The position numbers and the translations under genes were made by a program. This document shows, piece by piece, positions 34,134 to 41,817 of a DNA stretch of 64,000 bases. Position 1 is the first letter of the stretch. Every line of letters starts with the position of its first letter. The DNA is from Micavibrio sp. (lineage in GTDB: Bacteria; Pseudomonadota; Alphaproteobacteria; Micavibrionales; Micavibrionaceae): assembly GCA_030824965.1 (NCBI GenBank), contig JAPJQV010000001.1, forward strand, positions 456,756-520,755. The letters run 5' to 3'. A model generated the notes under the pieces. That model was not told the DNA's origin. It was given only the letters and a program-made list of their open reading frames with translations, and made no database searches.

Positions 34134-35072
34134 ATGAGAATTTTTAAATTCGCTGAAAATGCAAATTATAATTTTGTCGGACAACGCTATGTCGCGTTCT
34201 TTATAACAATTGCGATGATTGTCGGTTCGATCGCATTATTTGCAACGAAAGGCTTGAATTACGGGATCGATTTTACAGGCGGCGTCATGATGGAAGTACG
34301 CGTGCCGGAAGCGCCCGATTTGCCCAGGCTGCGCGGCGAACTTGATAATCTGGAACTTGGGCAACTCTCAATTCAGGAATTCGGGCAAAAAACCGATCTG
34401 ATGATCCGTATCCCCGAACAAAAAGGCGGTAACGTTGCGCAACAGGCGGCGTTGGCAAAAGTTCAGGAAACGATCAACGCCGAATTCCCAAACGGCAAAG
34501 TTGATTACCGGCGAACCGAATTCGTTGGACCGCAAGTCGGTGACGAGCTTAAGGCGCGCGGTGCATGGGCGTTCGGCCTGACGGTGTTGGCAATTCTAGG
34601 CTATGTATGGTGGCGTTTTGAATGGCAATACGGCGTGTCGTCGATTATCTGTCTGGTCCATGACACGCTCGCTGTTGTCGGACTGTTTTCTTTCCTTGGG
34701 CTTCAATTCGATCTGACGGCTTTGGCGGCTGTGCTGATGGTGGCGGGTTACTCAACGAATGATACAGTTATCGTTTTCGACCGCATCCGTGAAAACCGTC
34801 GCAAATTCAAGAAAATGAGTATGAAGGAATTGATCAACCTGTCAGTAAACCAGACATTGTCACGGACATTGATGACATCTCTTACCACGGTCTTGGCACT
34901 TGTCGCCTTGCTTTTCGGAGGTGCGGTCATTCGAGATTTCGTCATTGCGATGCTGTTTGGCGTTATCGTTGGAACATATTCATCTATATACGTATCCGGC
35001 GCAGCGCTGATCTATATGCCTTTCCCTGATGATAAAAAACGCCATGACGGTGAGGAAGCTGTTGCTGCCTGA
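34134..35072 (+). CDS. secF: Protein translocase subunit SecF
   Basis: 312 residues, six membrane helices. The start FAENANYNFVGQRYVAFFITIAMIVG and the GLNYGIDFTGGVMMEV motif are typical; the periplasmic part has RRTEFVGPQVGDELKARGAWAF, and the pump motif DTLAVVGLFSFLGLQFDLTALAAVLMVAGYSTNDTVIVFDRIREN spans helices 3-4. The following Mth938-type gene overlaps its stop by 1 nt. The assignment is secure. Confidence 0.97.
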   Translation: MRIFKFAENANYNFVGQRYVAFFITIAMIVGSIALFATKGLNYGIDFTGGVMMEVRVPEAPDLPRLRGELDNLELGQLSIQEFGQKTDLMIRIPEQKGGNVAQQAALAKVQETINAEFPNGKVDYRRTEFVGPQVGDELKARGAWAFGLTVLAILGYVWWRFEWQYGVSSIICLVHDTLAVVGLFSFLGLQFDLTALAAVLMVAGYSTNDTVIVFDRIRENRRKFKKMSMKELINLSVNQTLSRTLMTSLTTVLALVALLFGGAVIRDFVIAMLFGVIVGTYSSIYVSGAALIYMPFPDDKKRHDGEEAVAA

Positions 35073-35440
35073 TGACGGATGTAACGCCGCTTATTCAAGC
35101 CGGTCAGAAAATTATTCAGAGCTATGCCGCGGGTAAATTCAAGATCAACGGCGTCTATTATGAATATCCGGTTATCGTGACGTCTTTTGACGTTAGTGAA
35201 TGGCCATCGGCTTCTTTGAACAGTTTGTCCCCTGACTTTTTCCTAAAGTGGAAGGACGACATTGATGTTCTTATCATCGGTTCAGGCGCAAAAGGTGCTT
35301 TGCTAATGCCGCAAAAACGCGCCGAGTTCAAAGAGGCGGGTTTCTCAATTGAGATCATGGACACCGGCGCTGCTTGCCGAACGTTTAATGTTCTGACAGC
35401 GGAAGGCCGCCGGATTGCGGCGGCCTTGTTGCCAGTTTAA
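35072..35440 (+). CDS. Mth938-like domain-containing (DUF498/NDUFAF3-type) protein
   Basis: 122 residues. The fold is a small beta-rich domain named after Methanothermobacter Mth938; mitochondrial NDUFAF3, an assembly factor of respiratory complex I, belongs to the same family. Visible marks: IQSYAAGKFKINGVYYEYPVIV, the DVLIIGSGAKGALLMPQ loop and GFSIEIMDTGAACRTFNVLTAEGRRIAAALLPV. In alphaproteobacteria this gene very often follows secF, as here (1-nt overlap), though no direct link to secretion is known. A 9-bp GC-rich hairpin lies in its last codons. The family is confident, the function unknown. Confidence 0.87.
   Translation: MTDVTPLIQAGQKIIQSYAAGKFKINGVYYEYPVIVTSFDVSEWPSASLNSLSPDFFLKWKDDIDVLIIGSGAKGALLMPQKRAEFKEAGFSIEIMDTGAACRTFNVLTAEGRRIAAALLPV
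35403..35427 (+). terminator. Candidate hairpin terminator inside the 3' end of the Mth938-type gene
   Basis: A perfect 9-bp stem AAGGCCGCC / GGCGGCCTT with loop GGATTGC. It lies before the stop codon and is followed by a weak T-rich tract (TTTAATTTTAATT), so termination in either direction is possible but not clear. The convergent sodB gene ends 7 nt past the stop. Confidence 0.45.
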
Positions 35441-35447
35441 TTTTAAT

Positions 35448-36068
35448 TTAATCCGCGATTTTCTGCGGGCCTTTGTCAAACAACTCTGCGACATATTCCC
35501 AGTTGATCATGTTGTCGACGAAAGCTTCCAGATATTTTGGACGCGCGTTGCGGTAGTCTATATAATAAGAGTGTTCCCACACGTCGACGCCCAGCACAGG
35601 TGTTTTGCCTTGAACCAAGGGGTTTTCACCGTTCGGTGTTTTGACGATCTCCAGCTTGCCGTTGCTATCCAGCGCGAGCCATGCCCAGCCGGACCCGAAT
35701 TGGCCGACGCCTGCAGCAACAAAATCCGTTTTGAATTTATCGTATCCGCCAAGATCGGACTGAATTTTCGCTTCAACAGCTCCCGGAATTTTTTTGCCGC
35801 CACCGTCTTTTTTCATCCAGTTCCAGAAATGGATATGGTTGTAATGCTGACCGAGATTGTTGAAGAGCGGTTGGTTTTTTTGATTATAGGCGGCAACCAT
35901 TGCTTCTTCTAAAGACTTGCCTTCAAGGCCTGTGCCCTGGATCAATTCATTGGCTTTATCGACATAGGCTTTATGATGCTTGTCATGGTGAAATTCCAAA
36001 GTTTCTTTAGACATATAAGGCTGCAAAGCGTCATACGCATAAGGCAGATCGGGTAGTGTAAAAGCCAT
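35448..36068 (-). CDS. sodB: Superoxide dismutase, iron/manganese family (Fe type likely)
   Basis: 206 residues. It dismutates superoxide in the cytoplasm. The metal ligands follow the family pattern: His in LEFHHDKHHKAYVDK (His 27) and His in HYNHIHFWNWM, then Asp and His in ...LGVDVWEHSYYIDYRNARPKYLEAFVDNMINW. The GQHYNHIHFW segment with Gln and the absence of Mn-type markers suggest iron, but the metal needs assay. AAGGAGAT precedes the ATG. It is convergent with the yajC-secDF operon end. Confidence 0.95.
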   Translation of the reverse strand: MAFTLPDLPYAYDALQPYMSKETLEFHHDKHHKAYVDKANELIQGTGLEGKSLEEAMVAAYNQKNQPLFNNLGQHYNHIHFWNWMKKDGGGKKIPGAVEAKIQSDLGGYDKFKTDFVAAGVGQFGSGWAWLALDSNGKLEIVKTPNGENPLVQGKTPVLGVDVWEHSYYIDYRNARPKYLEAFVDNMINWEYVAELFDKGPQKIAD

Positions 36069-36124
36069 AATAAAATCTCCTTTAAATCTTTACGGAGACT
36101 AACCTATAATTTCTGCCTGATTAA

Positions 36125-37513
36125 TCAACATGGTTTTTGAGTTAGAAGAGATCCGCCCATTGGCAAATAACTGATAGGCTCATTTGAACGGAGAGTTGCG
36201 ATATTGGAATTTATAAATCCTTCTTTACTCTTGCTTCTTGTCAGCGCTTTTAAGCCAAGTCCGCCCGCTGCTAAGACGAAAATTCCAAGCAAACCCAGTT
36301 CCCTATAATCGGGAAGAGTAGAATCTTCAGGAGGAGCGATACTGACTTTTTCATCCTGTGGAGCAATTCCTGCCTTAACTGTCTCAAGTTTCTGAAGTGG
36401 CTCAACTATCGGTTCAAATTTCTGGATTTTACCGCTTGCAATATCTTTCCCGATCTGGAGAACTGTCTTATTGATATGCATGTCACGCTGCTCTTTGCTT
36501 CTGTATCCTGCATAGGCAAAGGCAAAATCGATGCCTTTAACATTTACCACGCCCACGGCCGCAATGCCTCCAAAGCACGTGAAACCGGGCTTCATTATTT
36601 CAAGGCCTTTGATCCTGTGCTGATAATCGGAATCGAATGCCTCGATTTTGGATTTGAGGGTAAATTTTGTTTTTGTATCGGACCCCTTTTTAAATCCGTA
36701 AACTTCCTTTGAACGTCCATAATAGCTTTTTAAGTCGTCGCCGAATTCGCTATACGCGGCAGACATAAGTTTCGCCATACCGAGTGGTGTTTGCCAGTGG
36801 GACTTGACTGCCTCGGCCGTATTGAAGCCGGTAGCGCTTGCCCAATTGCCTTGTACGCCCAATCGGCGCGCATATTCGTTTTCAAGGGAATAGAATTCTT
36901 TCAGACTTCCTGAGATGCGAATAGCAAGGGCATTCGGGCCATCATTAGAGGATCTTGTAAATACAGCGCGCAAAATCTGTTCTGCTGGTGCTTTATCGAT
37001 GAAAGCAGGAATAGGGTCGTTACTTTGCAGGTATTTAGATTTGCTTGCACTTCTATAAGAGCGATGCTGGATCGGTATTCTTTCATCCTTTGAAATTCTG
37101 TCTTTGCCTGTACCGTTTTTCATGCGATCGAGCGCGATATAAGCGGGCATGAGTTTTGTCGCAGATGAGAAGAAGGCGCGTTTATTAGCATCGGTTGCGT
37201 CACCGATAACTTCCCCTGTTTGGGTATTGATGAAAATCTCTACCGGTTTCCATGAAAGGACTTCGCTTATATCGCATGAACCATTTTTGACTAAAGGCGT
37301 GGCCGCTTTTGATTTAGGCAAGTCGCTTTGCTTTTTTTCCACCTTGGCTTTTGGCTTATGATCCGATTTTGCGGACTTGGCCGGCTTGTGCACTTTGGAC
37401 TTTTTAATAACTTGTGCTGTTTTGGTAGGTTTTGCATCGGCTTCAGAATCAAGAATACCAAGGCTCGAGACCAATGCAACGGAAGCAGCAAAAGGAGCAA
37501 AGATATTCTTCAT
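36125..37513 (-). CDS. D-alanyl-D-alanine carboxypeptidase-like (S11) protein with KPG site and C-terminal anchor
   Basis: 462 residues. A signal peptide-like start (NIFAPFAASVALVSSLGIL) and a basic Lys/Ala/Pro linker (about 28-75) precede an S11 penicillin-binding fold: SATK at 117-120 fits SxxK, SSN at 188-190 fits SxN, and the third motif, usually KTG, is KPG at 308-310. The region 404-424 is hydrophobic (ELGLLGIFVLAAGGLGLKAL) and may anchor the C-terminus. The Lys of KPG is kept, so peptidase activity is possible, but the Thr-to-Pro change and the linker make it a divergent member. It lies behind sodB on the same strand, without close coupling. Confidence 0.75.
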   Translation of the reverse strand: MKNIFAPFAASVALVSSLGILDSEADAKPTKTAQVIKKSKVHKPAKSAKSDHKPKAKVEKKQSDLPKSKAATPLVKNGSCDISEVLSWKPVEIFINTQTGEVIGDATDANKRAFFSSATKLMPAYIALDRMKNGTGKDRISKDERIPIQHRSYRSASKSKYLQSNDPIPAFIDKAPAEQILRAVFTRSSNDGPNALAIRISGSLKEFYSLENEYARRLGVQGNWASATGFNTAEAVKSHWQTPLGMAKLMSAAYSEFGDDLKSYYGRSKEVYGFKKGSDTKTKFTLKSKIEAFDSDYQHRIKGLEIMKPGFTCFGGIAAVGVVNVKGIDFAFAYAGYRSKEQRDMHINKTVLQIGKDIASGKIQKFEPIVEPLQKLETVKAGIAPQDEKVSIAPPEDSTLPDYRELGLLGIFVLAAGGLGLKALTRSKSKEGFINSNIATLRSNEPISYLPMGGSLLTQKPC

Positions 37514-37588
37514 GGCAGTAAATTATATAAATATTATGTAAATGTCAACTATTTGTTAATTATAAAATAGAATGGTAAATATTGCCGC

Positions 37589-38131
37589 ATGAAGCCTGAA
37601 GACCTCGAATATTGCCGCCAAACCCTGATAAAAGCCGACTATTATCATTATTTAATCAGTCTTTTCATGGCTTTGGAAAAACGAAGAGCGCTTTGGGTAG
37701 TAGGGGCGTTTCGTCAGGTCATCGAAACCATTCCGTCATCGGTATCCAATCCAGCACTTGGGTATATGCGCCTGACTTGGTGGAGGGACCAGATCAATAC
37801 ATTGGAACAAGGTGGGCTGACAAAGGGACAGCCGATTTTAAGCGCTATTAAACATTATTTACATCCCAGAGAAAGCATGGATCCATCTATTTACAAGCTC
37901 TTGACCGACTTTATCGACGATCACGAAGCTTTGATCGAAAACCCGGAGGCTTCTATAGTTTCGGTTTCCTATGCGAAGCTGCTGGAAAAAATACTAGGCT
38001 CTGATTTACTTCGCTACAAAAAGCTGGAAGATGATCTGACCGACATCATGAAAAAATATCATGGCACGAAATGGGAAAACGATCCGCCATTTCTGGCGTT
38101 GCGCCTTTGGATAAAAAATCTGATTTATTGA
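37589..38131 (+). CDS. Short squalene/phytoene synthase-like protein (NDUFAF6 type), possibly truncated
   Basis: 180 residues, versus about 270-290 for the family. The N-terminal half matches the alphaproteobacterial squalene/phytoene synthase-like (NDUFAF6-type) proteins: EYCRQTLIKADYYHYL, the LFMALEKRRALWVV strand and GYMRLTWWRDQINTLEQGG. The usual aspartate-rich metal motif is missing, so prenyl condensation is unlikely; the mitochondrial relative assists complex I assembly. The C-terminal half is shortened and ends in WENDPPFLALRLWIKNLIY. It may be an active short form or a decaying gene. It is upstream of, and convergent with, the LysR gene. Confidence 0.6.
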   Translation: MKPEDLEYCRQTLIKADYYHYLISLFMALEKRRALWVVGAFRQVIETIPSSVSNPALGYMRLTWWRDQINTLEQGGLTKGQPILSAIKHYLHPRESMDPSIYKLLTDFIDDHEALIENPEASIVSVSYAKLLEKILGSDLLRYKKLEDDLTDIMKKYHGTKWENDPPFLALRLWIKNLIY

Positions 38132-38141
38132 AAAAACCTCG

Positions 38142-38160
38142 TTTCATTTAAAAAATGAAA
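38142..38160. terminator. AT-rich hairpin between convergent genes
   Basis: A perfect 8-bp stem TTTCATTT / AAATGAAA with a 3-nt loop lies between the short synthase-like gene and the LysR gene, which converge. With no GC content it would be a weak bidirectional terminator at best. Confidence 0.35.
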
Positions 38161-38166
38161 ATTGAG

Positions 38167-39057
38167 TTAGAAATTGGTCTCTTCAACGAGCTTCAGGATG
38201 AAATCCCGGAAAAGGGCAATTCGTTTCGAATGTTTGCGCTCTTCCGGATAAACGAAATACATATCGATCTTTTCGCTTTTGACGTCTTTGAGGACAGGCA
38301 CGATCTCGGGATCGTTCGCGACCATGAAATTGGGAAGGACTGCGATACCTGCGCCGTTTCGGACCGCTTCATAAATAGCTGAAATGGAATTGATCTGGAC
38401 GACGTTCGGATTGCCGTCAATCTCGATACCCGCTTTTTCGAGTAACCAGTTCGGATTTTGGTAAGGCAGCAAAACCTGTTCCGGATACGCGATCATCAGG
38501 TGATCTCTTAAGTCGTCAATTTTTTCGGGCAATCCATTCTTTGGTTTATATTTCTTGCCGGCGCAGATTGTGAAACCTATCGCAGTGACATGGCGCTGAA
38601 TTAAATCTGGTTGCTCCGGTTTGTAAAGGCGGATAGCGGCATCAGCTTCGCGCATGCCGAGATTTAGAACCTTGTCTTCGAGAAGCAGGCTGATCTGGAT
38701 GTCGGGATACTCGCTGTGAAATTCCTTAAGCTTGGGAGCGAGCCATGATACGCCGATAAAGTCGGCAGCCGTCACGGAGATGGAACCGCCCGCTCGTTCC
38801 TTTGTATCGTTTAACTGCCCTTCGATCATAGCTAGTTTGCCGAAAATATCGCGCGAGGTTTTATGAAGCAGCTCGCCTTGCTCGGTCAAGATAAGGCCAC
38901 GAGCATGACGATGGAAAAGACTGACGCCGAGTGTTTCTTCCAACGCGCTGATATGCCGTGAAACTGCGGACTGCGACAGTTTGAGTGTTTCACCGGCATG
39001 GGTAAAGCTTCCGGCTTCCGCTACCATGTGAAATATGCGCAGTTTGTCCCAATCCAT
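38167..39057 (-). CDS. LysR-family transcriptional regulator
   Basis: 296 residues, standard for LysR. An N-terminal winged helix-turn-helix (about 2-62: DKLRIFHMVAEAGSFTHAGETLKLSQSAVSRHISALEETLG) is followed by the effector-binding domain with two Rossmann-like lobes, e.g. VLNLGMREADAAIRLY and NGAGIAVLPNFMV. It sits next to trxB, a frequent alphaproteobacterial neighbourhood, separated by 12 nt on the same strand, so it is likely cotranscribed after trxB. Its effector is not readable; the GcvA-like pattern of the N-terminus is only a resemblance. Confidence 0.9.
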   Translation of the reverse strand: MDWDKLRIFHMVAEAGSFTHAGETLKLSQSAVSRHISALEETLGVSLFHRHARGLILTEQGELLHKTSRDIFGKLAMIEGQLNDTKERAGGSISVTAADFIGVSWLAPKLKEFHSEYPDIQISLLLEDKVLNLGMREADAAIRLYKPEQPDLIQRHVTAIGFTICAGKKYKPKNGLPEKIDDLRDHLMIAYPEQVLLPYQNPNWLLEKAGIEIDGNPNVVQINSISAIYEAVRNGAGIAVLPNFMVANDPEIVPVLKDVKSEKIDMYFVYPEERKHSKRIALFRDFILKLVEETNF

Positions 39058-39069
39058 GGAAATCCTCTA

Positions 39070-40053
39070 TTATTCTGCCGCGTGGCTTTGTTGCTGTGGA
39101 GTTTCTGACGCAAGAATAAAACGATCAGCTTCCAAAGCTGCCATACATCCCATACCGGCAGCGGTTACGGCTTGACGATAAATCTTATCGCGCACGTCTC
39201 CGGCGGCGTAGACGCCTGGCACTGATGTGGCGGTCGAATCTGGAGTAGTCAGGATATAACCGGTCTCATCCATTTTAAGTTTGCCTTTGAAAAGCTCGGT
39301 CGCCGGATCGTGACCGATGGCCATAAAAACACCGTCGACATTGATGTCTTGTATCTGTCCTGTTTTGGTGTTTTTCAAACGAAGCCCTGTCACGCCCGGG
39401 TTATCGGTGCCTTGTGGGTTGCCAAGAATTTCCTTGACCTCATGATCCCAGATGATCTCGACTTTCGGATGGGCGAAGAGACGATCTTGCGCGATCTTCT
39501 CCGCGCGCAAACTGTCGCGACGGTGAATGAGTGTTACTTTGCTGGCGAAGCTAGTCAGGAAAAGAGCTTCTTCAACAGCAGAGTTACCGCCGCCGACAAC
39601 GGCAACTTCCTTACCGCGGAAGAAAAATCCATCGCAGGTCGCGCAAGCCGAAACACCAAGGCCGCGGAAAATCGTTTCACCTTCAAGGCCGAGCCAACGT
39701 GCTTTCGCGCCCGTGCAGATAATGACGGTTTCTGCAATATAAGTGGTGCCGCTATCGCCTTTGCAGAAGAAAGGGCGCTTGGAGAAATCGACATCGACGA
39801 TCATGTCTTGAATAAGTTGCGTACCGACATGTTCTGCTTGTGCGCGCATCTGCTCCATCAGCCATGGTCCCTGGATGATGTCGGCGAAGCCGGGGAAATT
39901 TTCGACATCGGTCGTGATCATCAACTGACCGCCGGGCTCCATGCCTTGCACCATAACAGGTTTTAAATTGGCCCGAGCTGCATAAATGGCGGCGGTGTAA
40001 CCGGCAGGGCCGGATCCGATAATAAGGACTTTGGTTTCAATATTCTTGGACAT
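39070..40053 (-). CDS. trxB: Thioredoxin reductase (NADPH)
   Basis: 327 residues from ATG 40053, which begins MSKNIETKVLI directly before the FAD motif; the frame stays open upstream to 40188 but that part is not family-like and would overlap the ELM1 gene. The flavoenzyme passes electrons from NADPH to thioredoxin. Motifs: GSGPAGYTAAIYAAR (FAD), the redox pair CATC in GVSACATCDGFFFRG, GGGNSAVEEALFL (NADPH) and VPGVYAAGDVRDKIYRQAVTAAG at the end. It precedes the LysR regulator by 12 nt. The assignment is secure. Confidence 0.96.
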   Translation of the reverse strand: MSKNIETKVLIIGSGPAGYTAAIYAARANLKPVMVQGMEPGGQLMITTDVENFPGFADIIQGPWLMEQMRAQAEHVGTQLIQDMIVDVDFSKRPFFCKGDSGTTYIAETVIICTGAKARWLGLEGETIFRGLGVSACATCDGFFFRGKEVAVVGGGNSAVEEALFLTSFASKVTLIHRRDSLRAEKIAQDRLFAHPKVEIIWDHEVKEILGNPQGTDNPGVTGLRLKNTKTGQIQDINVDGVFMAIGHDPATELFKGKLKMDETGYILTTPDSTATSVPGVYAAGDVRDKIYRQAVTAAGMGCMAALEADRFILASETPQQQSHAAE

Positions 40054-40097
40054 AAGACTTTCTAAAAGGTCGGCGTTTGCCCGTAAAGCAGGAAATG

Positions 40098-41060
40098 TTA
40101 GAAAAGGCCGCTTTTCCGCCGGATTTCTTGAGCGATCAACTCGGCATCGTTTAATGGCTCGTATGTCCATTCGTCGATTTGTCCGCAAAAGTTACGAATA
40201 ATACCTTTTTCCTGTAAATTGTCCTGCATAAGGCGGTGCCGTGGCTTGCCGCCGTTCAGGTTAATCGTATAAACGGGCTTTCCGGTGGTTGCTGCTTCGG
40301 AGACCATCGACATGCTTTCCGAGGTCACGATCAAAACGTCGGCATAGGCTAAAATACCGAAATAGGGATTAGGGTCCATTCCGTTCCAGAAGAAGATATT
40401 GGATCCTTGCAGGGCGGCTTGAAGGATTGCCTTATTTCTCTCTCCCGTGCGCCGCGATGTCGTAATCATCAAACCATAGCCGCGGTTAGAAAGTACTTTT
40501 AATTGCGCGGCAAGATTATGAACCATCTCTTCAGTTAAAACTTGTTTACCAGCGGTGCCCCCGATTAAAACACCAACGCGCTTAGAGGGGAGGGACTGGA
40601 AAAAAGGGAATTGCGTTATTGCCGCATTGAGTTTTTCTCTTGTGATACGATTCGGCGTCGCTTGCGTCACCAGTATATTTTCAGCCTTTAATTTGCTTGC
40701 AGGATCGTGCGCTGGTACGGCAAGAATATCGAAATCCCAGCGACCAATCCTTGTGTCCTGAATTTGTACGACGAATGTTTTGCTCTTGCTCTGACGTTTA
40801 ATATGACGTGAGGCAGCTATGCTCTTTCTGCCTGAAGCGATCAATAAATCTGGCCATGGCGGCCGGATTGGGTCGCCCTTGGACGAAAATGTTTTTTCGG
40901 ATTCCAGTCTCAGGTAAGGTGATAAAGTTTTCCATGGCTCATTGAGCTGTATGCGTTTTACAATGGGTGAAACGCCTAAAGCTTCCGTGACTCCAAGGCA
41001 TTGATTCTCCGTACCTGTAAGACCTTCAGTTACGATCCATGTGGAAATCTTCTTGTCCAA
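40098..41060 (-). CDS. ELM1/GtrOC1 family protein (mitochondrial fission ELM1-like)
   Basis: 320 residues. The family is known from plants (ELM1, which recruits the dynamin DRP3 to mitochondria) and from alphaproteobacteria, where its role is unknown; the fold is glycosyltransferase-like. Marks: WIVTEGLTGTENQCLGVTEAL, PPWPDLLIASGRKSIAASRHIK, HDPASKLKAENILVTQATPNRIT, and ADVLIVTSESMSMVSEAATTGKPVY near the C-terminus, a pattern resembling a nucleotide-sugar site. It is upstream of trxB on the same strand and divergent from the Lrp regulator. The family call is good, activity unproven. Confidence 0.85.
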   Translation of the reverse strand: MDKKISTWIVTEGLTGTENQCLGVTEALGVSPIVKRIQLNEPWKTLSPYLRLESEKTFSSKGDPIRPPWPDLLIASGRKSIAASRHIKRQSKSKTFVVQIQDTRIGRWDFDILAVPAHDPASKLKAENILVTQATPNRITREKLNAAITQFPFFQSLPSKRVGVLIGGTAGKQVLTEEMVHNLAAQLKVLSNRGYGLMITTSRRTGERNKAILQAALQGSNIFFWNGMDPNPYFGILAYADVLIVTSESMSMVSEAATTGKPVYTINLNGGKPRHRLMQDNLQEKGIIRNFCGQIDEWTYEPLNDAELIAQEIRRKSGLF

Positions 41061-41162
41061 AGAAACCTTCTAGATTAGCAAAATTGCATAAAAGACTTGC
41101 CCTCATAGGGAAGGGTCTTTATATCAGGGCATGTTAATGAAAAACAACAGGACATTTGAGTA

Positions 41163-41657
41163 ATGACATCGCAGCCATCCCGGCAAAACCGCATCAAGCT
41201 TGACCGTATAGACCGCCGAATTCTAAGCGACCTTCAGGATAATGGGCGCATGACGAACGTAGAATTGGCAAAAAATGCAGGAATATCCGCTCCCCCATGT
41301 CTGCGCCGCGTGCGTAATCTTGAAGAAATGGGACTCATTAAAGGCTATTATACTGAAGTAGACGAGGCTGCGCTCGGCTATCCTGTAACGGTAATCGCCC
41401 TCATAAAGCTGAATAATGTCGGCGATTCCGACATGAAAAACTTTGTCGACCAGATCAATGAATGGCCGTTAGTACGTGAATCCTATCTTTTAACCGGCGA
41501 GCATGACGTCATGATGAGAATTGTCGCGCAAGACTGGGATTCTTATCAGCAGTTTTTAACTAATGATCTGATGAAAGCGCCTAACGTTGCTTCGGTTAAA
41601 TCGTCCTTGACCGTCCGCGTAACGAAGAACAAAGCCGGTGTGCCGATAGAAATTTGA
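41163..41657 (+). CDS. Lrp/AsnC-family transcriptional regulator
   Basis: 164 residues. An N-terminal helix-turn-helix (about 12-62: KLDRIDRRILSDLQDNGRMTNVELAKNAGISAPPCLRRVRNLE) and a C-terminal RAM domain (about 70-150, with VTVIALIKL and GEHDVMMRIVAQDW) give the Lrp pattern. Such proteins form octamers and control amino acid metabolism. It has its own strong terminator downstream and lies between the ELM1 gene, from which it is divergent, and the Fur-box operon. The trxB-Lrp-greA proximity is common in alphaproteobacteria, so the gene is probably part of a conserved block. Confidence 0.92.
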   Translation: MTSQPSRQNRIKLDRIDRRILSDLQDNGRMTNVELAKNAGISAPPCLRRVRNLEEMGLIKGYYTEVDEAALGYPVTVIALIKLNNVGDSDMKNFVDQINEWPLVRESYLLTGEHDVMMRIVAQDWDSYQQFLTNDLMKAPNVASVKSSLTVRVTKNKAGVPIEI

Positions 41658-41707
41658 CGTATTTTCCGAATACTAAGTTTCACCTTTTGTTTCAATAATA
41701 TAATTCC

Positions 41708-41749
41708 GGACTAAAAAAGTACTTTTTTTGCTTTTTTAGTCCTTTTTTT
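41708..41749 (+). terminator. Rho-independent terminator after the Lrp gene
   Basis: A perfect 12-bp stem GGACTAAAAAAG / CTTTTTTAGTCC with an 11-nt loop runs into seven T residues. It isolates the Lrp gene from the operon that starts about 70 nt further on. Confidence 0.92.
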
Positions 41750-41750
41750 A

Positions 41751-41779
41751 TTGACCGACTCCAGGCGAAAGAATAGGAA
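41751..41779 (+). promoter_or_regulatory. Candidate sigma-70-type promoter for the SDR-methyltransferase operon
   Basis: TTGACC (-35) is followed after 17 nt by TAGGAA (-10), a moderate match. The transcript would begin near 41785, inside the palindrome below, so a bound repressor would block it. It lies directly behind the Lrp terminator, which makes this operon an isolated unit. Confidence 0.4.
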
Positions 41780-41801
41780 GTTGAGAATAATTCTCAACTT
41801 C
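41777..41801. promoter_or_regulatory. Perfect 12-1-12 palindrome matching the Fur-box pattern
   Basis: GAAGTTGAGAAT-A-ATTCTCAACTTC is a perfect inverted repeat with a single central base. Its core TGAGAATAATTCTCA (41782-41796) matches the Fur 7-1-7 consensus TGATAATNATTATCA at 13 of 15 positions. It overlaps the expected transcription start and ends 16 nt before the ATG, the usual place for a repressor site. It could instead be an Irr- or other regulator site; the match to Fur is inferred. It has no T tract, so it is not a terminator. Confidence 0.65.
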
Positions 41802-41817
41802 ACTCTAGAGTAAAAAA

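Noticed and set aside
41777..41801. The perfect palindrome read as a terminator of the Lrp gene
   Set aside because: A separate, stronger terminator with seven T residues lies at 41708-41749, and the palindrome has no T tract and sits where a repressor site would.
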